DNA from: Mycolicibacterium goodii
GTDB lineage: Bacteria; Actinomycetota; Actinomycetes; Mycobacteriales; Mycobacteriaceae
DNA: 64,000 bases
NCBI RefSeq assembly: GCF_022370755.2
Contig: NZ_CP092364.2
Location: 558,001 to 622,000, forward strand
Direction: 5' to 3'
Positions 44,172 through 53,462 of the stretch are shown here, in pieces (position 1 is the first letter of the stretch; each line of letters begins with the position of its first letter). A program made the position numbers and the translations under genes. Under the pieces are notes generated by a model. That model saw nothing but the letters and a program-made list of their open reading frames with translations. It was not told the origin of the DNA and ran no database searches.

Positions 44172-44957
44172 TCACCGCGCACCAGGCCTCGACGGGTGAA
44201 GATAGGTTGCGGTCGGGGCGTTGGTGTGCGGCGACACTTCCACCACCGCTTCGACGCGGTACACCTCATCGATGAGATCGGCGGTGAGGACCTGCCGCGG
44301 CATTCCGGTGACCACCAGCCGCCCCTCGCGCAGCACTGCTATCCGGTCACAGAACCGGGCAGCCAGATTGAGATCGTGCAACGCGGTGACGACCGTGAGC
44401 CCGAGTCGCCGTAGCAGCGTCAGGACCTCGAGCTGGAAGCGGATGTCGAGGTGATTGGTCGGCTCGTCCAGGACGATGATCTCGGGCTGCTGGGCCAATG
44501 CGCGTGCCAGCTGCACCCGCTGCCGTTCCCCTCCGGAGAGGGTTTGCCAAGCGCGCGAACGGAAGTCCAGCATCCCGGTGGCCGTCAGTGCGGTCTCGAT
44601 GGCGTCGTGGTCGGCGGAATCCAATGCCGCGAACGGGCCGCGGTGCGGGGTGCGTCCCAGGGAGACGGCCTGCTCCACGGTGATGTCGGCATGGGCCTCG
44701 GGAGCCTGTTCGACTATTGCGAGAAGTCGCGCGATCTCGCGGCGTCGGTATCCGGTGAGCGCCCGGCCTCCCAGTTCCACGGCGCCGCAGTCCGGCCGTC
44801 GTAGGCCGGCGAGCAGGCGCAGCAGCGACGTCTTTCCTGCGCCGTTGGGGCCGATCAGACCCAGCACCTCTTTACTGCGTACGTCGACGCTCACGTCGTC
44901 GATGATGCGGGAACGGCCGATGGAGTAGCTCAGTTGGTGCGCGGACAACGTGGTCAT
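44172..44957 (-). CDS. ABC transporter ATPase, siderophore/cobalamin type
   Basis: ATPase of 261 residues, the cytoplasmic motor of a FecCD/BtuCD-type importer. Walker A GPNGAGKTS, signature LSGGERQR, Walker B IIVLDEPTNHLD and the switch His in VTALHDLN are intact. The ATG at 44957 overlaps the permease stop by four bases. Last gene of a four-gene operon with permease, methyltransferase and binding protein. Confidence 0.92.
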   Translation of the reverse strand: MTTLSAHQLSYSIGRSRIIDDVSVDVRSKEVLGLIGPNGAGKTSLLRLLAGLRRPDCGAVELGGRALTGYRRREIARLLAIVEQAPEAHADITVEQAVSLGRTPHRGPFAALDSADHDAIETALTATGMLDFRSRAWQTLSGGERQRVQLARALAQQPEIIVLDEPTNHLDIRFQLEVLTLLRRLGLTVVTALHDLNLAARFCDRIAVLREGRLVVTGMPRQVLTADLIDEVYRVEAVVEVSPHTNAPTATYLHPSRPGAR

Positions 44958-45973
44958 CGGTGGGCCACCCGGCGCAGCACGACCGCGAACAACGGAGCAC
45001 CCAGCAGCGCGGTGATGACGCCGACGGGAATCTCGTGCGGGGAGAACACCGTTCGCGCCGCGGCGTCGACCCAAATCAGGAACACCGCCCCGCCCAATGC
45101 CGACAACGGCAACAACAGGCGGTGCATGCCACCGGTGAGCAGGCGCACGATGTGCGGGACCAGGAGTCCAATGAACCCGATCGCTCCGCTCACCGCGACG
45201 GCGGCCGCGGTGATCAAGGCCGCGAAGATCATCAACAGTGCGCGGGACCGGGCGACGTTGACGCCCATGGACGCCGCGGTGTCCCAGCCGAACGTGTAGG
45301 CATCGAGGGCGGCGGCGAAGAACCAGCAGCAGAGCACACCGACCAGAATCATGAGGGCGGCGGCGAGCACCGGCTCCCACCGCGCGCCGCCGAGCGAGCC
45401 CAGCAGCCAGTAGGTGAAGGCACGGGTGGAGTCGGCGTCGCCGTCCAGCATCAACACCAGTGAGGTGAGGGCAGCGAAGAACTGCGACACCAGCATTCCG
45501 GTGAGTACCACCCTGGTCGGGTTGGCCTCGCTGCCGCCACCGATCAGCATCAGGACAACTGCGAACGCCATCAGCGCACCGGCGAACGCGCCGACGGTCA
45601 GGGTGACGGCACCGGATCCCACGCCGAGAACCATGATCGCCACCGCGCCGGCGGAGGCACCTGATGACACGCCCAGTAGGTAGGGCTCCGCGAGCGGATT
45701 ACGCGTGACGGCTTGCAACACCGCACCGGAAACCGACAGTCCGCAGCCAACGAGCGCGGCGAGCAGGACTCGTGGCAGCCGGGATTCCCACACCAGCGCC
45801 TCGATCAACGGCGGCGCGGCCGGTTCGCCGAGGCCAAGTCGGTGTGCGATGACACCCAGTACGTCTGCGGGGCCGATGTCGGCCGTCCCCACCAGGGTCG
45901 CGAGAACCACAGACACACACAGTATGGACGTGAACCCCCCGATCAGTACGGCCGACCGGACCGACGGAGTCAT
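44954..45973 (-). CDS. FecCD/BtuC-family ABC permease
   Basis: Permease of 339 residues with about ten helices. Family segments: RLPRVLLAALVGCGLSVSGAVLQAVTRNPLAEPYLLGVSSGAS near the start, GAIGFIGLLVPHIVRLL coupling loop and PVGVITALLGAPLFAVVLRR at the end. ATG 45973 overlaps the methyltransferase stop (ATGA). A single permease gene implies a homodimer. Confidence 0.92.
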   Translation of the reverse strand: MTPSVRSAVLIGGFTSILCVSVVLATLVGTADIGPADVLGVIAHRLGLGEPAAPPLIEALVWESRLPRVLLAALVGCGLSVSGAVLQAVTRNPLAEPYLLGVSSGASAGAVAIMVLGVGSGAVTLTVGAFAGALMAFAVVLMLIGGGSEANPTRVVLTGMLVSQFFAALTSLVLMLDGDADSTRAFTYWLLGSLGGARWEPVLAAALMILVGVLCCWFFAAALDAYTFGWDTAASMGVNVARSRALLMIFAALITAAAVAVSGAIGFIGLLVPHIVRLLTGGMHRLLLPLSALGGAVFLIWVDAAARTVFSPHEIPVGVITALLGAPLFAVVLRRVAHR

Positions 45974-46767
45974 CGACGAGCAAACAACACAACGTCGTCG
46001 TAATAGCGCCATAGGCAACCGGTTTCGCTGAATCCAGCCGTGACGAGCGCCTGCAGGTGCAGTTCCAGAGGTGCCGCCTCGGTCGGCGGTCGGTCGGCGA
46101 AGCGCCGCTGCCGGTCGTCGAGATGGCGTCGCAACAGAGGCTCGGTTGCCGCGTCCGCCCACCATTGGTCCCAGGTCGGCACACCGCCGGCGTGCGCGAT
46201 ACGTTGAGTGCGTTCATCATCGGCGGCGGCCACCTTGGACAGGAAGGGTTGGTGACGGCTGTCGTAGCGCAGGTGGTCGGCATTCATGACGATCCCGCCC
46301 GGTTGCAGGATCCGGCCGAGTTGCAGGTACACCGCCACCAGGTCCGCGGGTGCGAGCCAGTGCAGCGCCGTGGACGACACCGCAACGTGAATCGTGACGG
46401 TGGGCAGCAGTTCGAACCACGACGGCGCGGCCAGATCGCCGTCGACGGCGGTGAACCGGTCTCCGTGACGTGCGCCCAACCACGCCGACGCCAGGGTGAG
46501 CAGCACCGGGTCGTAGTCGATACCGATGACCCGCACCCCCGGCAGGGTCTCGAGGATGCGGCCCGACAGGCTGCCGGGACCGCAGGCCAGGTCCAACACC
46601 GTCAAGCCGGTGCCGTCGGAGCCGAATTTGTCTGTCGTGGAACACAGCTGTGCGATGACGTCGACCATGACGGCGAAGCGCTGTTCCCGGTGGGTGATGT
46701 AAGCAGCCTGTTGGTCATCCCAGGACGCGATGAGCCGATCGATGGTGACGCTGGACATGGTTGTCAT
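45970..46767 (-). CDS. SAM-dependent methyltransferase within the importer operon
   Basis: Class I methyltransferase of 265 residues. SAM-binding motif VLDLACGPGSLS and the acidic motif IGIDYDP are clear; HWLAPADL and ILQPGGIV complete the fold. The gene is coupled at both ends (ATGA with the binding protein, ATGA with the permease). It probably modifies the imported ligand or makes a metallophore; this is inferred from position. Confidence 0.88.
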   Translation of the reverse strand: MTTMSSVTIDRLIASWDDQQAAYITHREQRFAVMVDVIAQLCSTTDKFGSDGTGLTVLDLACGPGSLSGRILETLPGVRVIGIDYDPVLLTLASAWLGARHGDRFTAVDGDLAAPSWFELLPTVTIHVAVSSTALHWLAPADLVAVYLQLGRILQPGGIVMNADHLRYDSRHQPFLSKVAAADDERTQRIAHAGGVPTWDQWWADAATEPLLRRHLDDRQRRFADRPPTEAAPLELHLQALVTAGFSETGCLWRYYDDVVLFARR

Positions 46768-47804
46768 GACGCTACTTTCATGTTGAGGAGCCCGTTGGCG
46801 ACGGTGGTCAGCGCCTTGACGCTGTGGATCGAGGGATCCATGTACTGGCCGGGTACGGTGATGAATCGGGAGGCCTGTACCGCGGGCATGGTGGACGTCA
46901 GCGGATCCGAACGCAGGAAGGCGATCTTCTCCGCGGCGCTGTCACCGGGATATCCGCGCGTCAGATCGGCCAGCACGATCACGTCCGGGTTGCGGGCGGC
47001 CACCTCGTCCCAGCTGACCTCGGGCCACTTGGTCGAGGCGTCGTCGAACACGTTCTCGGCACCCAACATCTCGGTGACCGTCTGTGGCAACCCGCCGGGT
47101 CCGGCCACCGACGGTGTCGACGAGGATGCGGCAGTCGAATAGAACCACATCAATCGGGGCGTGCCGGTGATCTTTCCGGCCGCGGCAAGACCCTCATCGA
47201 GAACCGCACGCTGTTGGGCTATCAGGGCGGTGCCGGCTTCCTCGACGTCGAATATGCTGCTGATGTCCCTGATCTCGTCGAACAGCATCTCGAAGGATGC
47301 GCCGCCGGCCACCGCCTCGTGGTAACTGCAGTCGAATTCGGTCAGGTAGGTCGGTACACCCAAAGCGTGCAACTCGTCGCGCTCACCAGCGTTCTGCGCG
47401 GTGAGGAACGAGGCGAATGACGAGTACACAAAATCGGGCTGCGCCTGCAGCAGCGATTCATGGGTGAGCACACCGTCGGTCAGCAGCGGAATCCGGTCGT
47501 ACTCGGCCGCGATCTCGGCGGATACCGGCTCGGTTTCGTAGGCGGTGCCCACCACGCGGTCGGTAAGGCCCAGAGCGATCATCAATTCGGTGGCTGACTG
47601 GTTGAGCGACACCGCTCGGGTGGGGGGCTGCGGCACCGTGACGGTGGCACCGCAGTTCTCCAGTGTCAGCGGAAACGACGCAGCAGGGTCGCTGCCCGCC
47701 GTGGTGCGGTCCGGCGCACCGTCGCGGCTGCAGGCGCCGACGGTAAACATCACCAGCGCGACCACCGATGCGATAATGATTATCGTTTTCATCAGCGGCA
47801 GCAT
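46764..47804 (-). CDS. ABC substrate-binding lipoprotein (BtuF/FecB type)
   Basis: Lipoprotein of 346 residues: signal peptide, lipobox FTVGAC, then a periplasmic-binding fold with a long linker helix. Motifs RAVSLNQSATELMIALGLTDRVVGT and RNPDVIVLAD are typical for siderophore, heme or cobalamin binders. ATG 47804 is given; ATG 47792 (MKTIIII) is equally likely. A Fur-type palindrome overlaps the first codons. First gene of the operon. Confidence 0.9.
   Translation of the reverse strand: MLPLMKTIIIIASVVALVMFTVGACSRDGAPDRTTAGSDPAASFPLTLENCGATVTVPQPPTRAVSLNQSATELMIALGLTDRVVGTAYETEPVSAEIAAEYDRIPLLTDGVLTHESLLQAQPDFVYSSFASFLTAQNAGERDELHALGVPTYLTEFDCSYHEAVAGGASFEMLFDEIRDISSIFDVEEAGTALIAQQRAVLDEGLAAAGKITGTPRLMWFYSTAASSSTPSVAGPGGLPQTVTEMLGAENVFDDASTKWPEVSWDEVAARNPDVIVLADLTRGYPGDSAAEKIAFLRSDPLTSTMPAVQASRFITVPGQYMDPSIHSVKALTTVANGLLNMKVAS
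47771..47785. promoter_or_regulatory. perfect 7-1-7 Fur-family box over the start of the binding-protein gene
   Basis: CGATAATGATTATCG is a perfect 15-bp palindrome matching the Fur/Zur 7-1-7 core (GATAATnATTATC) in 13 of 13 defined positions. It lies within codons 2-7 downstream of ATG 47792, where bound repressor would block the start region. Regulation by Fur or Zur (iron or zinc) follows by analogy. Confidence 0.65.
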
Positions 47805-47916
47805 AGCTCACCCGCGCTCGCGGCCCCGCCGACAGGCAACGCACAGCAATCACACACCATGCGTCCAAGCCTGCGGGACGAATCTGGACTAAAAACTCGT
47901 AGCGACGCGAAAAGAG

Positions 47917-48870
47917 ATGGCCATGACGTTGATCGCCCTTGAAGAGCACCTGATCCCTGCCGATCTCGTCGACCAGATCTGGCCCACACCGGGTGATCAG
48001 CGTGGGGTCCTGCCGAAACTCACCGAGGTCGGTGAACAGCGGTTGCGTGTCATGGACGACGCGGGCATCGACATGCAGATCCTCTCCGTGACCGCGCCGG
48101 GCACTCAGCAGGTGGACACCGAACACGCCGCTGACCTCAGCCGTGCCTTGAACGACCGATGCGCCGAGTTCGTCAGGGCACACCCGGACCGGTTCAACGC
48201 GCTGGCGTCACTGCCGACGCAGGACCCGGCCGCGGCGATCATCGAGGCGAAGCGCGCGATCACCGAACTCGGGATGTGCGGTGTGGTGATCAATGGGCAC
48301 ACCCACGGCAAGTTTCTCGACGCACCCGAGTTCGACGAAATGCTCAGCGCCATCGAGGAACTCGAGGTACCGGTGTACCTGCACCCGACGTATCCGCCGG
48401 CGCAGGTCGCCGAGGTGTACTTCGGCGGCCTGGAATCGCAGGTCGGTGCGGCGCTGGCGACCGCGGCGTGGGGATGGCACGCGGAGACCGGTTTGCATGT
48501 GCTGAGGATGGCCGCCTCGGGAGTGTTCGACCGGCATCCCGCGCTGCAGATCGTCGTCGGCCACATGGGGGAGAACCTGCCGTTCTCGTTGATGCGCGCC
48601 GATGCCGCGCTGTCCGGGTTCAACCCGGACGGGCCGTCCGTCGCGGACACCGTCCGCGCGCATGTGCACATCACCATCAGCGGATACACCACGACGCCCC
48701 CGCTGTTGTGCGCGTTGCAGGTGTTCGGTGCCGACCGGATCATGTTCGCTGCCGACTATCCCTACGGCGACGCGTCGACCCACGCGAAGTTCCTGGCGCA
48801 GGCGCCGATCAGCCCGACCGACCGCGAGAAGATCGCCCACCGAAACGCACGGCAACTCTTCCGGCTCTAG
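47917..48870 (+). CDS. amidohydrolase (ACMSD-like decarboxylase family)
   Basis: TIM-barrel amidohydrolase-2 protein of 317 residues. Metal-site segments: a variant N-terminal EEHL (instead of HxH), the VYLHPTYPP strand with His, VVGHMGENLPF and the C-terminal Asp in MFAADYPYGD. Relatives decarboxylate aromatic acids such as gamma-resorcylate or ACMS. ATG 47917 or 47923 may be used. Divergent from the importer operon. Confidence 0.86.
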   Translation: MAMTLIALEEHLIPADLVDQIWPTPGDQRGVLPKLTEVGEQRLRVMDDAGIDMQILSVTAPGTQQVDTEHAADLSRALNDRCAEFVRAHPDRFNALASLPTQDPAAAIIEAKRAITELGMCGVVINGHTHGKFLDAPEFDEMLSAIEELEVPVYLHPTYPPAQVAEVYFGGLESQVGAALATAAWGWHAETGLHVLRMAASGVFDRHPALQIVVGHMGENLPFSLMRADAALSGFNPDGPSVADTVRAHVHITISGYTTTPPLLCALQVFGADRIMFAADYPYGDASTHAKFLAQAPISPTDREKIAHRNARQLFRL

Positions 48871-48898
48871 CCGACCGTCAAAGAACTCGCGAGGTGAC

Positions 48899-48958
48899 GC
48901 CGAGATTGCACTCAGGGACAGGATTCTCCAAAACCCTGTCCCTGAGTGCAATCTCGGC
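48899..48958. repeat. perfect 24-bp-arm inverted repeat
   Basis: Arms begin GCCGAGATTGCACTCAGGG and are perfectly mirrored; the loop is 12 bases. It follows the amidohydrolase stop by 28 bp, between convergent genes, so it can terminate both. Its sequence is unlike the GAGCAGAC family. Confidence 0.85.
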
Positions 48959-49015
48959 GAGTATGCCGGGCACGTGTCGGCGGAGCTCGGCCGTCACAGA
49001 CGTTGAATCACATGT

Positions 49016-49873
49016 TCACTGCAGTGGGTGCTGAGCCGACGCCACCTCGGGGCTCAGATCTTCGCGCGTCAGTCGGTGCGCAGGTGGGCGCGGCAGCACC
49101 ACGCGGCGGCTGATCGAGAGGTCGGCGCCGACGTGCACCAGTTCACCCGATGCCAGCAGCTGCCAACGCTCGTCGTCCATCTTCTCGGTGGCGAACACCA
49201 CCGACGGCGAGGTGTCCAGATGGGCGCTGCCCGACCGGATGCGCTTGCTGTGCAACGAGAATGAACCGTGCCCACCGGTGGTGCGGTCGAGCAGGTACAA
49301 GTCGTGCGTGTCGGGGTACCGCAACGCCCACAGGTCGGTGGCGGTGGCCAGCAGCACATTGAGCGCATATATCGGGACATTTGCGCTCAGCCAGCGCAGC
49401 GCGTCGATCAACCCGTCCTCGACATCGCCGCCGCGTTCGCAGATGGACGCCGTGATCAACGCGAAGACTCGTTCGGAGTCGGTATCTCCGTGCACCAGGT
49501 TCGTGGCACCGAGCTCGGTCAGCCGACGGTCGAGCATGTCGAGACCTTGCACCACGCCGTTGTGCGCGAAAATCCGCCCGTCCTGCAAGAACGGATGGGT
49601 GTTCTGCTCCTGCGGCGCGCCGGTTGTGGCATACCGGACGTGCGCCACGAAGGTCGTGCCGGTGATCTCGCGTGCCTCGGTCGCGAAGTCGCGATCGCGC
49701 CAGGCCGCCATCGGTTGCTTGAGCACCACGGGCGCGCCGCTCGCGTCGAACGCCCCGAGGCCGGTGCCGTCGGGGTTGCGGCGGCTCTGTTCGGCCAGAC
49801 TGTCGGGCGCGTTCAACAGCCAGAAGGTCGCGGGCACCGCACGGCCGGCATGCAGCCCGAACAGACGGCACAT
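49016..49873 (-). CDS. class II glutamine amidotransferase (YafJ/EgtC type)
   Basis: N-terminal-nucleophile hydrolase of 285 residues. Cys2 (MCRLFG) is the nucleophile; RRNPDGTGLG, HVRYATTG, NTHPF and HNGVV are the expected glutamine-site motifs. Such proteins hydrolyse gamma-glutamyl amides; EgtC acts in ergothioneine synthesis, but the other egt genes are not here. Last of three minus-strand genes. Confidence 0.88.
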   Translation of the reverse strand: MCRLFGLHAGRAVPATFWLLNAPDSLAEQSRRNPDGTGLGAFDASGAPVVLKQPMAAWRDRDFATEAREITGTTFVAHVRYATTGAPQEQNTHPFLQDGRIFAHNGVVQGLDMLDRRLTELGATNLVHGDTDSERVFALITASICERGGDVEDGLIDALRWLSANVPIYALNVLLATATDLWALRYPDTHDLYLLDRTTGGHGSFSLHSKRIRSGSAHLDTSPSVVFATEKMDDERWQLLASGELVHVGADLSISRRVVLPRPPAHRLTREDLSPEVASAQHPLQ

Positions 49874-49903
49874 CAGCTCACCTCCGTGGTGGCGGTTTCG
49901 ACG

Positions 49904-50308
49904 TCACAGGGCGTTGTCCATCCTGCCGCCGGGTGTCCCGTCACGCCCGTGCAGGTGTGAATCGCCGCGCGTCAACACCACTTTGTCGCCCACATTGATA
50001 GTGACGACGTGCTCCTCCGGTTGCTCCACGAACGGGATGCCGAGCAGTCCGTAGAAGTCGTCGGTCCGCACGAAGGTGTGCGCGCGGGCGAACAGCGGAT
50101 GCACCTCGAACACCCGCACCTGCAGCACCTCCCGGCTGATCCGGCCCAGTTCACGCCCGGATTCCGGATCGGTGATCACCTCATCGGCGTCGGTGTGCAC
50201 GGCAAAGACCATGCCTGGCGTCACGCCGGCTTCAGAACCGCGGTTGAGGACCAGCGTGTAATCGTCCTCGATCAACGCGACCTGACCGGTGATCAACTGT
50301 GTGCTCAC
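49904..50308 (-). CDS. conserved hypothetical protein, beta-rich
   Basis: Protein of 134 residues from GTG 50308, coupled to the upstream stop (GTGA). It is mostly short beta strands (GQVALIEDDYTLVLNRGSEAGVTPGMVFAV, then GRISREVLQVRVFEVHPLFARAHTF), resembling flagellar-assembly/FlgT-like or OB-type folds. No catalytic motif. The true function is unknown; it is co-transcribed with the amidotransferase. Confidence 0.75.
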   Translation of the reverse strand: MSTQLITGQVALIEDDYTLVLNRGSEAGVTPGMVFAVHTDADEVITDPESGRELGRISREVLQVRVFEVHPLFARAHTFVRTDDFYGLLGIPFVEQPEEHVVTINVGDKVVLTRGDSHLHGRDGTPGGRMDNAL

Positions 50309-51093
50309 GACGCCGCCAGGGAATTGCTTTCCCGCAACGGCGCTTTCGTGCCGACGCGGATTCGCGGCCGCAGGGGATGGTGGTCGGCGAGGACGGGCAT
50401 GTCGAGGTGACCCGCAGCGTCCTGCTCGGTTCCCAGCGTGAGTTCCAGCGCGGTCTTGGCCTGGAAGAGCGAGATGAGGGCCTGCTGATGCCGCTCGGTG
50501 CCGATCGACGTGAGCGCCACCGCGAGTTTCTTGTCGACGTACTCCACAGACCGCTGGAGATCCGAGGATTCGACCGCCGCACCGCTGGTCTGCGCCGGCT
50601 GCCCACCGAGTCCGCTGTACCACCGGTGCCCGAGCGCCCCCAGCGTCATCGCGCACACCGGAATCACCACGACGGTGCACAGCAAGGCGAGCGCATCGTT
50701 CGCCGCGACCGCGCCGACGATGCCCAGGAGCATGACGATGGCCGCGACGGCGAACAGTCGCACGGCAGCCGGCACGGCCTCGATCACCCGCCACAACTGT
50801 GCGACGGTGCGCGCGCCGTACCGTGCGATCTCGACGAGAACTCGGGCGATTGCCGCAGCGGCCTTCAGGGCTGCGCGCCCGGCCTGGTCGGCCTGCTCGC
50901 GTGAAATCGGGGACTTGGGCATCGACCACGTCCGCTGACCCCCGGACGACGCGACCACCGGGGCGGGCGACGCATCGTCGGGCGCGTCGGACACGGGCGT
51001 GCTATCGCCAGGCGTCGTCGTCGAATCGGCAGACGCGGCGGCCACGGGCGTCGCGGCCGCGGGCTCGGTAGTCACATTTGCAACATCAGTCAC
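50305..51093 (-). CDS. hypothetical two-TM protein
   Basis: Protein of 262 residues from a GTG at 51093 (start uncertain; no strong ribosome site). Residues 1-60 are Ala/Thr/Pro-rich and disordered, 61-105 a helical region, about 107-155 two membrane helices, and the remainder a cytoplasmic helical domain (LQRSVEYVDKKLAVALTSIG). Family not recognised. First gene of the three-gene minus-strand operon. Confidence 0.7.
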   Translation of the reverse strand: MTDVANVTTEPAAATPVAAASADSTTTPGDSTPVSDAPDDASPAPVVASSGGQRTWSMPKSPISREQADQAGRAALKAAAAIARVLVEIARYGARTVAQLWRVIEAVPAAVRLFAVAAIVMLLGIVGAVAANDALALLCTVVVIPVCAMTLGALGHRWYSGLGGQPAQTSGAAVESSDLQRSVEYVDKKLAVALTSIGTERHQQALISLFQAKTALELTLGTEQDAAGHLDMPVLADHHPLRPRIRVGTKAPLRESNSLAAS

Positions 51094-51291
51094 ATCCGCA
51101 TCATCTCGCGACTTTGGCGAATCACCGACCTGGCGCGCCGGGGCATACACCAGTTGGCCGCGCTCAGGTTCCTCACAGCGCGCCGCACGGCGGTGTGCGC
51201 AGAAGGCAACACCGTTGCATAGTCGAAGTCTCTGAACTGCAATGTCGGTGCGACACGGTCGAGGGCAACTGTCCATCGGAAGGTTGCACCC

Positions 51292-52152
51292 ATGTCCTAC
51301 GTGAGTCCCACCGACTTCGTCGGCAAGATGATCGACGCCGGCGAGGCCAAGGCCCACATGTCCACCCGCGACACACTCATCCGGGCCTACATGGCCGGCG
51401 CGATCCTGGCGATCGCCGCGGCCTTCGCTGTCACGGTCACGGTGCAGACCGGCAACGCCCTGGTCGGCGCGATCCTGTTCCCGGTCGGCTTCTGCCTGCT
51501 CTATCTGCTCGGCTTCGACCTACTCACCGGCGTCTTCACCCTCGTCCCGCTCGCGCTGCTGGACAAGCGCCGCGGTGTCACCGTGCGCACGATGCTGCGC
51601 AACTGGGGTTGGGTGTTCCTCGGCAACTTCGCCGGCGCGCTGACGGTCGCCTTCATGATGGCGATCGTGTTCACCTATGGCTTCAGCGTGGACCCCAACG
51701 AGGTGGGCCAACGGCTCGGCGAGATCGGGCACAGCCGCACCGTCGGCTACGCGGAACACGGTGCCGCGGGCATGCTCACCCTGTTCATCCGCGGCGTGCT
51801 GTGCAACTGGATGGTGTCGACCGGTGTGGTCGCCGCGATGATGTCCACCAGCGTGTCGGGCAAGGTGATCGGGATGTGGATGCCGGTCATGCTGTTCTTC
51901 TACATGGGCTTCGAGCACTCGGTGGTCAACATGTTCCTGTTCCCGTCGGGGCTCATGCTCGGCGGTGACTTCTCGATCGCCGATTACTTCATCTGGAACG
52001 AGATCCCCACGGCGGTGGGCAACCTGGTCGGCGGACTGACCTTCGTCGGGCTCACCCTGTTCGCGACGCATGCCCGCACCGCCGCGCCACGGTTCGTGAT
52101 CCCCGGTGTTCCCCAGACCGACGGCGCAGAAGCGAGGAAGATCAGCGCATGA
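51292..52152 (+). CDS. formate/nitrite transporter family channel
   Basis: FNT-type pentameric channel subunit of 286 residues with six helices. Family motifs: GRAYMAG-like IRAYMAGAIL, GFDLLTGVF, the NWGWVFLGNFAGAL helix, RGVLCNWMV and MGFEHSVVNMF with the central His. The stop overlaps the cyanase start by four bases, so the channel may bring in cyanate or a related anion rather than nitrite; this is inference from context. Confidence 0.9.
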   Translation: MSYVSPTDFVGKMIDAGEAKAHMSTRDTLIRAYMAGAILAIAAAFAVTVTVQTGNALVGAILFPVGFCLLYLLGFDLLTGVFTLVPLALLDKRRGVTVRTMLRNWGWVFLGNFAGALTVAFMMAIVFTYGFSVDPNEVGQRLGEIGHSRTVGYAEHGAAGMLTLFIRGVLCNWMVSTGVVAAMMSTSVSGKVIGMWMPVMLFFYMGFEHSVVNMFLFPSGLMLGGDFSIADYFIWNEIPTAVGNLVGGLTFVGLTLFATHARTAAPRFVIPGVPQTDGAEARKISA

Positions 52153-52598
52153 CCCCCATCATGTCGAAGGCCGACGCTGCCGAACTGGTGGTTGCGGCCC
52201 GCATCCGAAAACAGCTCAGCTGGGCCGACATCGCCGCGCACCTCGACGCTCCGCTCGTGTGGTGCGTGGCGGCGCTGCTCGGCCAGCACCCGATGACGGC
52301 CGCCCAGGCGCAGAAGGCGTGCGCACTGCTGGATCTCGACACCGCCGTCGCCGAGAGCCTCCAACTGCAGCCCGCCCGCGGTATCGACCCGGCACTGCTG
52401 TCGGATCCCACGATCTACCGGTTCCACGAGGCGCTCAACGTGTACGGGCCCGCGCTCAAGGAACTCATCCACGAGGAGTTCGGCGACGGCATCATGAGCG
52501 CCATCAACTTCAAGGTCGACATCCGGCGTCGCCCGGATCCGGACGGGGACCGGGTGGTGGTCACCTTCGACGGGAAGTTCCTGGACTACCGCTGGTAG
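52149..52598 (+). CDS. cynS: cyanase (cyanate hydratase)
   Basis: Enzyme of 149 residues that converts cyanate and bicarbonate to ammonia and CO2. Catalytic Arg91 (YRFHE), Glu94 and Ser117 (GIMSAINFK) correspond to Arg96, Glu99 and Ser122 of the E. coli enzyme. The N-terminal helix-turn-helix-like dimer domain and C-terminal dimerisation strand (FDGKFLDY) are present. Confidence 0.95.
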   Translation: MTPIMSKADAAELVVAARIRKQLSWADIAAHLDAPLVWCVAALLGQHPMTAAQAQKACALLDLDTAVAESLQLQPARGIDPALLSDPTIYRFHEALNVYGPALKELIHEEFGDGIMSAINFKVDIRRRPDPDGDRVVVTFDGKFLDYRW

Positions 52599-52676
52599 GG
52601 CGACGCGCGTCGATCCGGTGGATGTCACTCGATCCGAACCCGACACTTCCGGCGTAACCGGTTGCAGCCCAGCGGG

Positions 52677-52940
52677 TCAGCTTTCGCACGCCACCCCGTT
52701 GCCGTCTCGGTCGAGGTCATAGACGTCGGTGCCGACGACATACACCGGACCCGACACGTACTCGGGCCCGTTGCCGCTGCCGCCCGTGCAGTCGACGTCA
52801 CTGGCTATCGGCACGCAGGCGCCCTCGTAGTTGGAGTCGCACTCGGTACCCGTCTGCCCCGGTATCGGTGCGGCGGCGCCGATGGGAGCAAACACCAGTC
52901 CCCACACCACTGCTGCTGTCGACACCGTCAATTTTCTCAT
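52677..52940 (-). CDS. secreted excalibur-domain protein
   Basis: Small exported protein of 87 residues with a signal peptide (to about IGAAA). The C-terminal DLDRDGNGVACE is an excalibur calcium-binding motif; Cys residues in TECDSNYEGACVP and SDVDCTG fit the family. Likely cell-surface or secreted. ATG 52940. Confidence 0.85.
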   Translation of the reverse strand: MRKLTVSTAAVVWGLVFAPIGAAAPIPGQTGTECDSNYEGACVPIASDVDCTGGSGNGPEYVSGPVYVVGTDVYDLDRDGNGVACES

Positions 52941-53462
52941 GGCGGCGAATTTAACAGCCCGTCAAACTTCCCACAGGGCGTTCGCGTAGGAAAGGCCCGC
53001 GAGTGCGAGTTCAGCTCTCGCAGCGGGCACAGGCCCCGACGCGGACACTCTGGAGCCCGCTTGCGGGTCTGGGTTCCGCAGAACTCAACGCTTCCAGCGA
53101 TCGGGTTGTGCAGGGTGGTCACCCGGACGCCGCCGAGGGAGGTGAAATCGGCGGTGTCGGCCTCAATCTGTAGGCCACGTCACAACCGACGCCATGGCCC
53201 GGTTCGATTATTTTTGCGCGTCAACGTCGCAGGTGAACGGTGATTTTCGTGGCCGGTTTACGGAGAAGATCCAAAACGCTGATAACGCAACACCTCTGGC
53301 GTCCGACATACATCGCGGGGGGTCAAGGTATTGCGTAGTCGTCCGGATGTAGAGGCGGCGAGATCGTCAAGAGTCGGTCTAGCAATTTCCTAAACCGAAC
53401 ATCGCACGGTCGCTGCCATTTCGCTGGTGAGCACCGTGAGAAGCAAGGCGAAGGAGTCAAGG
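52941..53462. other. intergenic region
   Basis: About 520 bp without a supported gene. Short open frames here have poor codon character. The right 100 bp should contain the promoter of the repeat protein; AAGGAG lies eight bases before its ATG. Several short GC-rich inverted repeats (around 53000-53060) are present but no convincing RNA gene. Confidence 0.5.

Noticed and set aside
52937..53122. 61-residue minus-strand ORF
   Set aside because: No ribosome site, odd composition and no recognisable family; left as intergenic.
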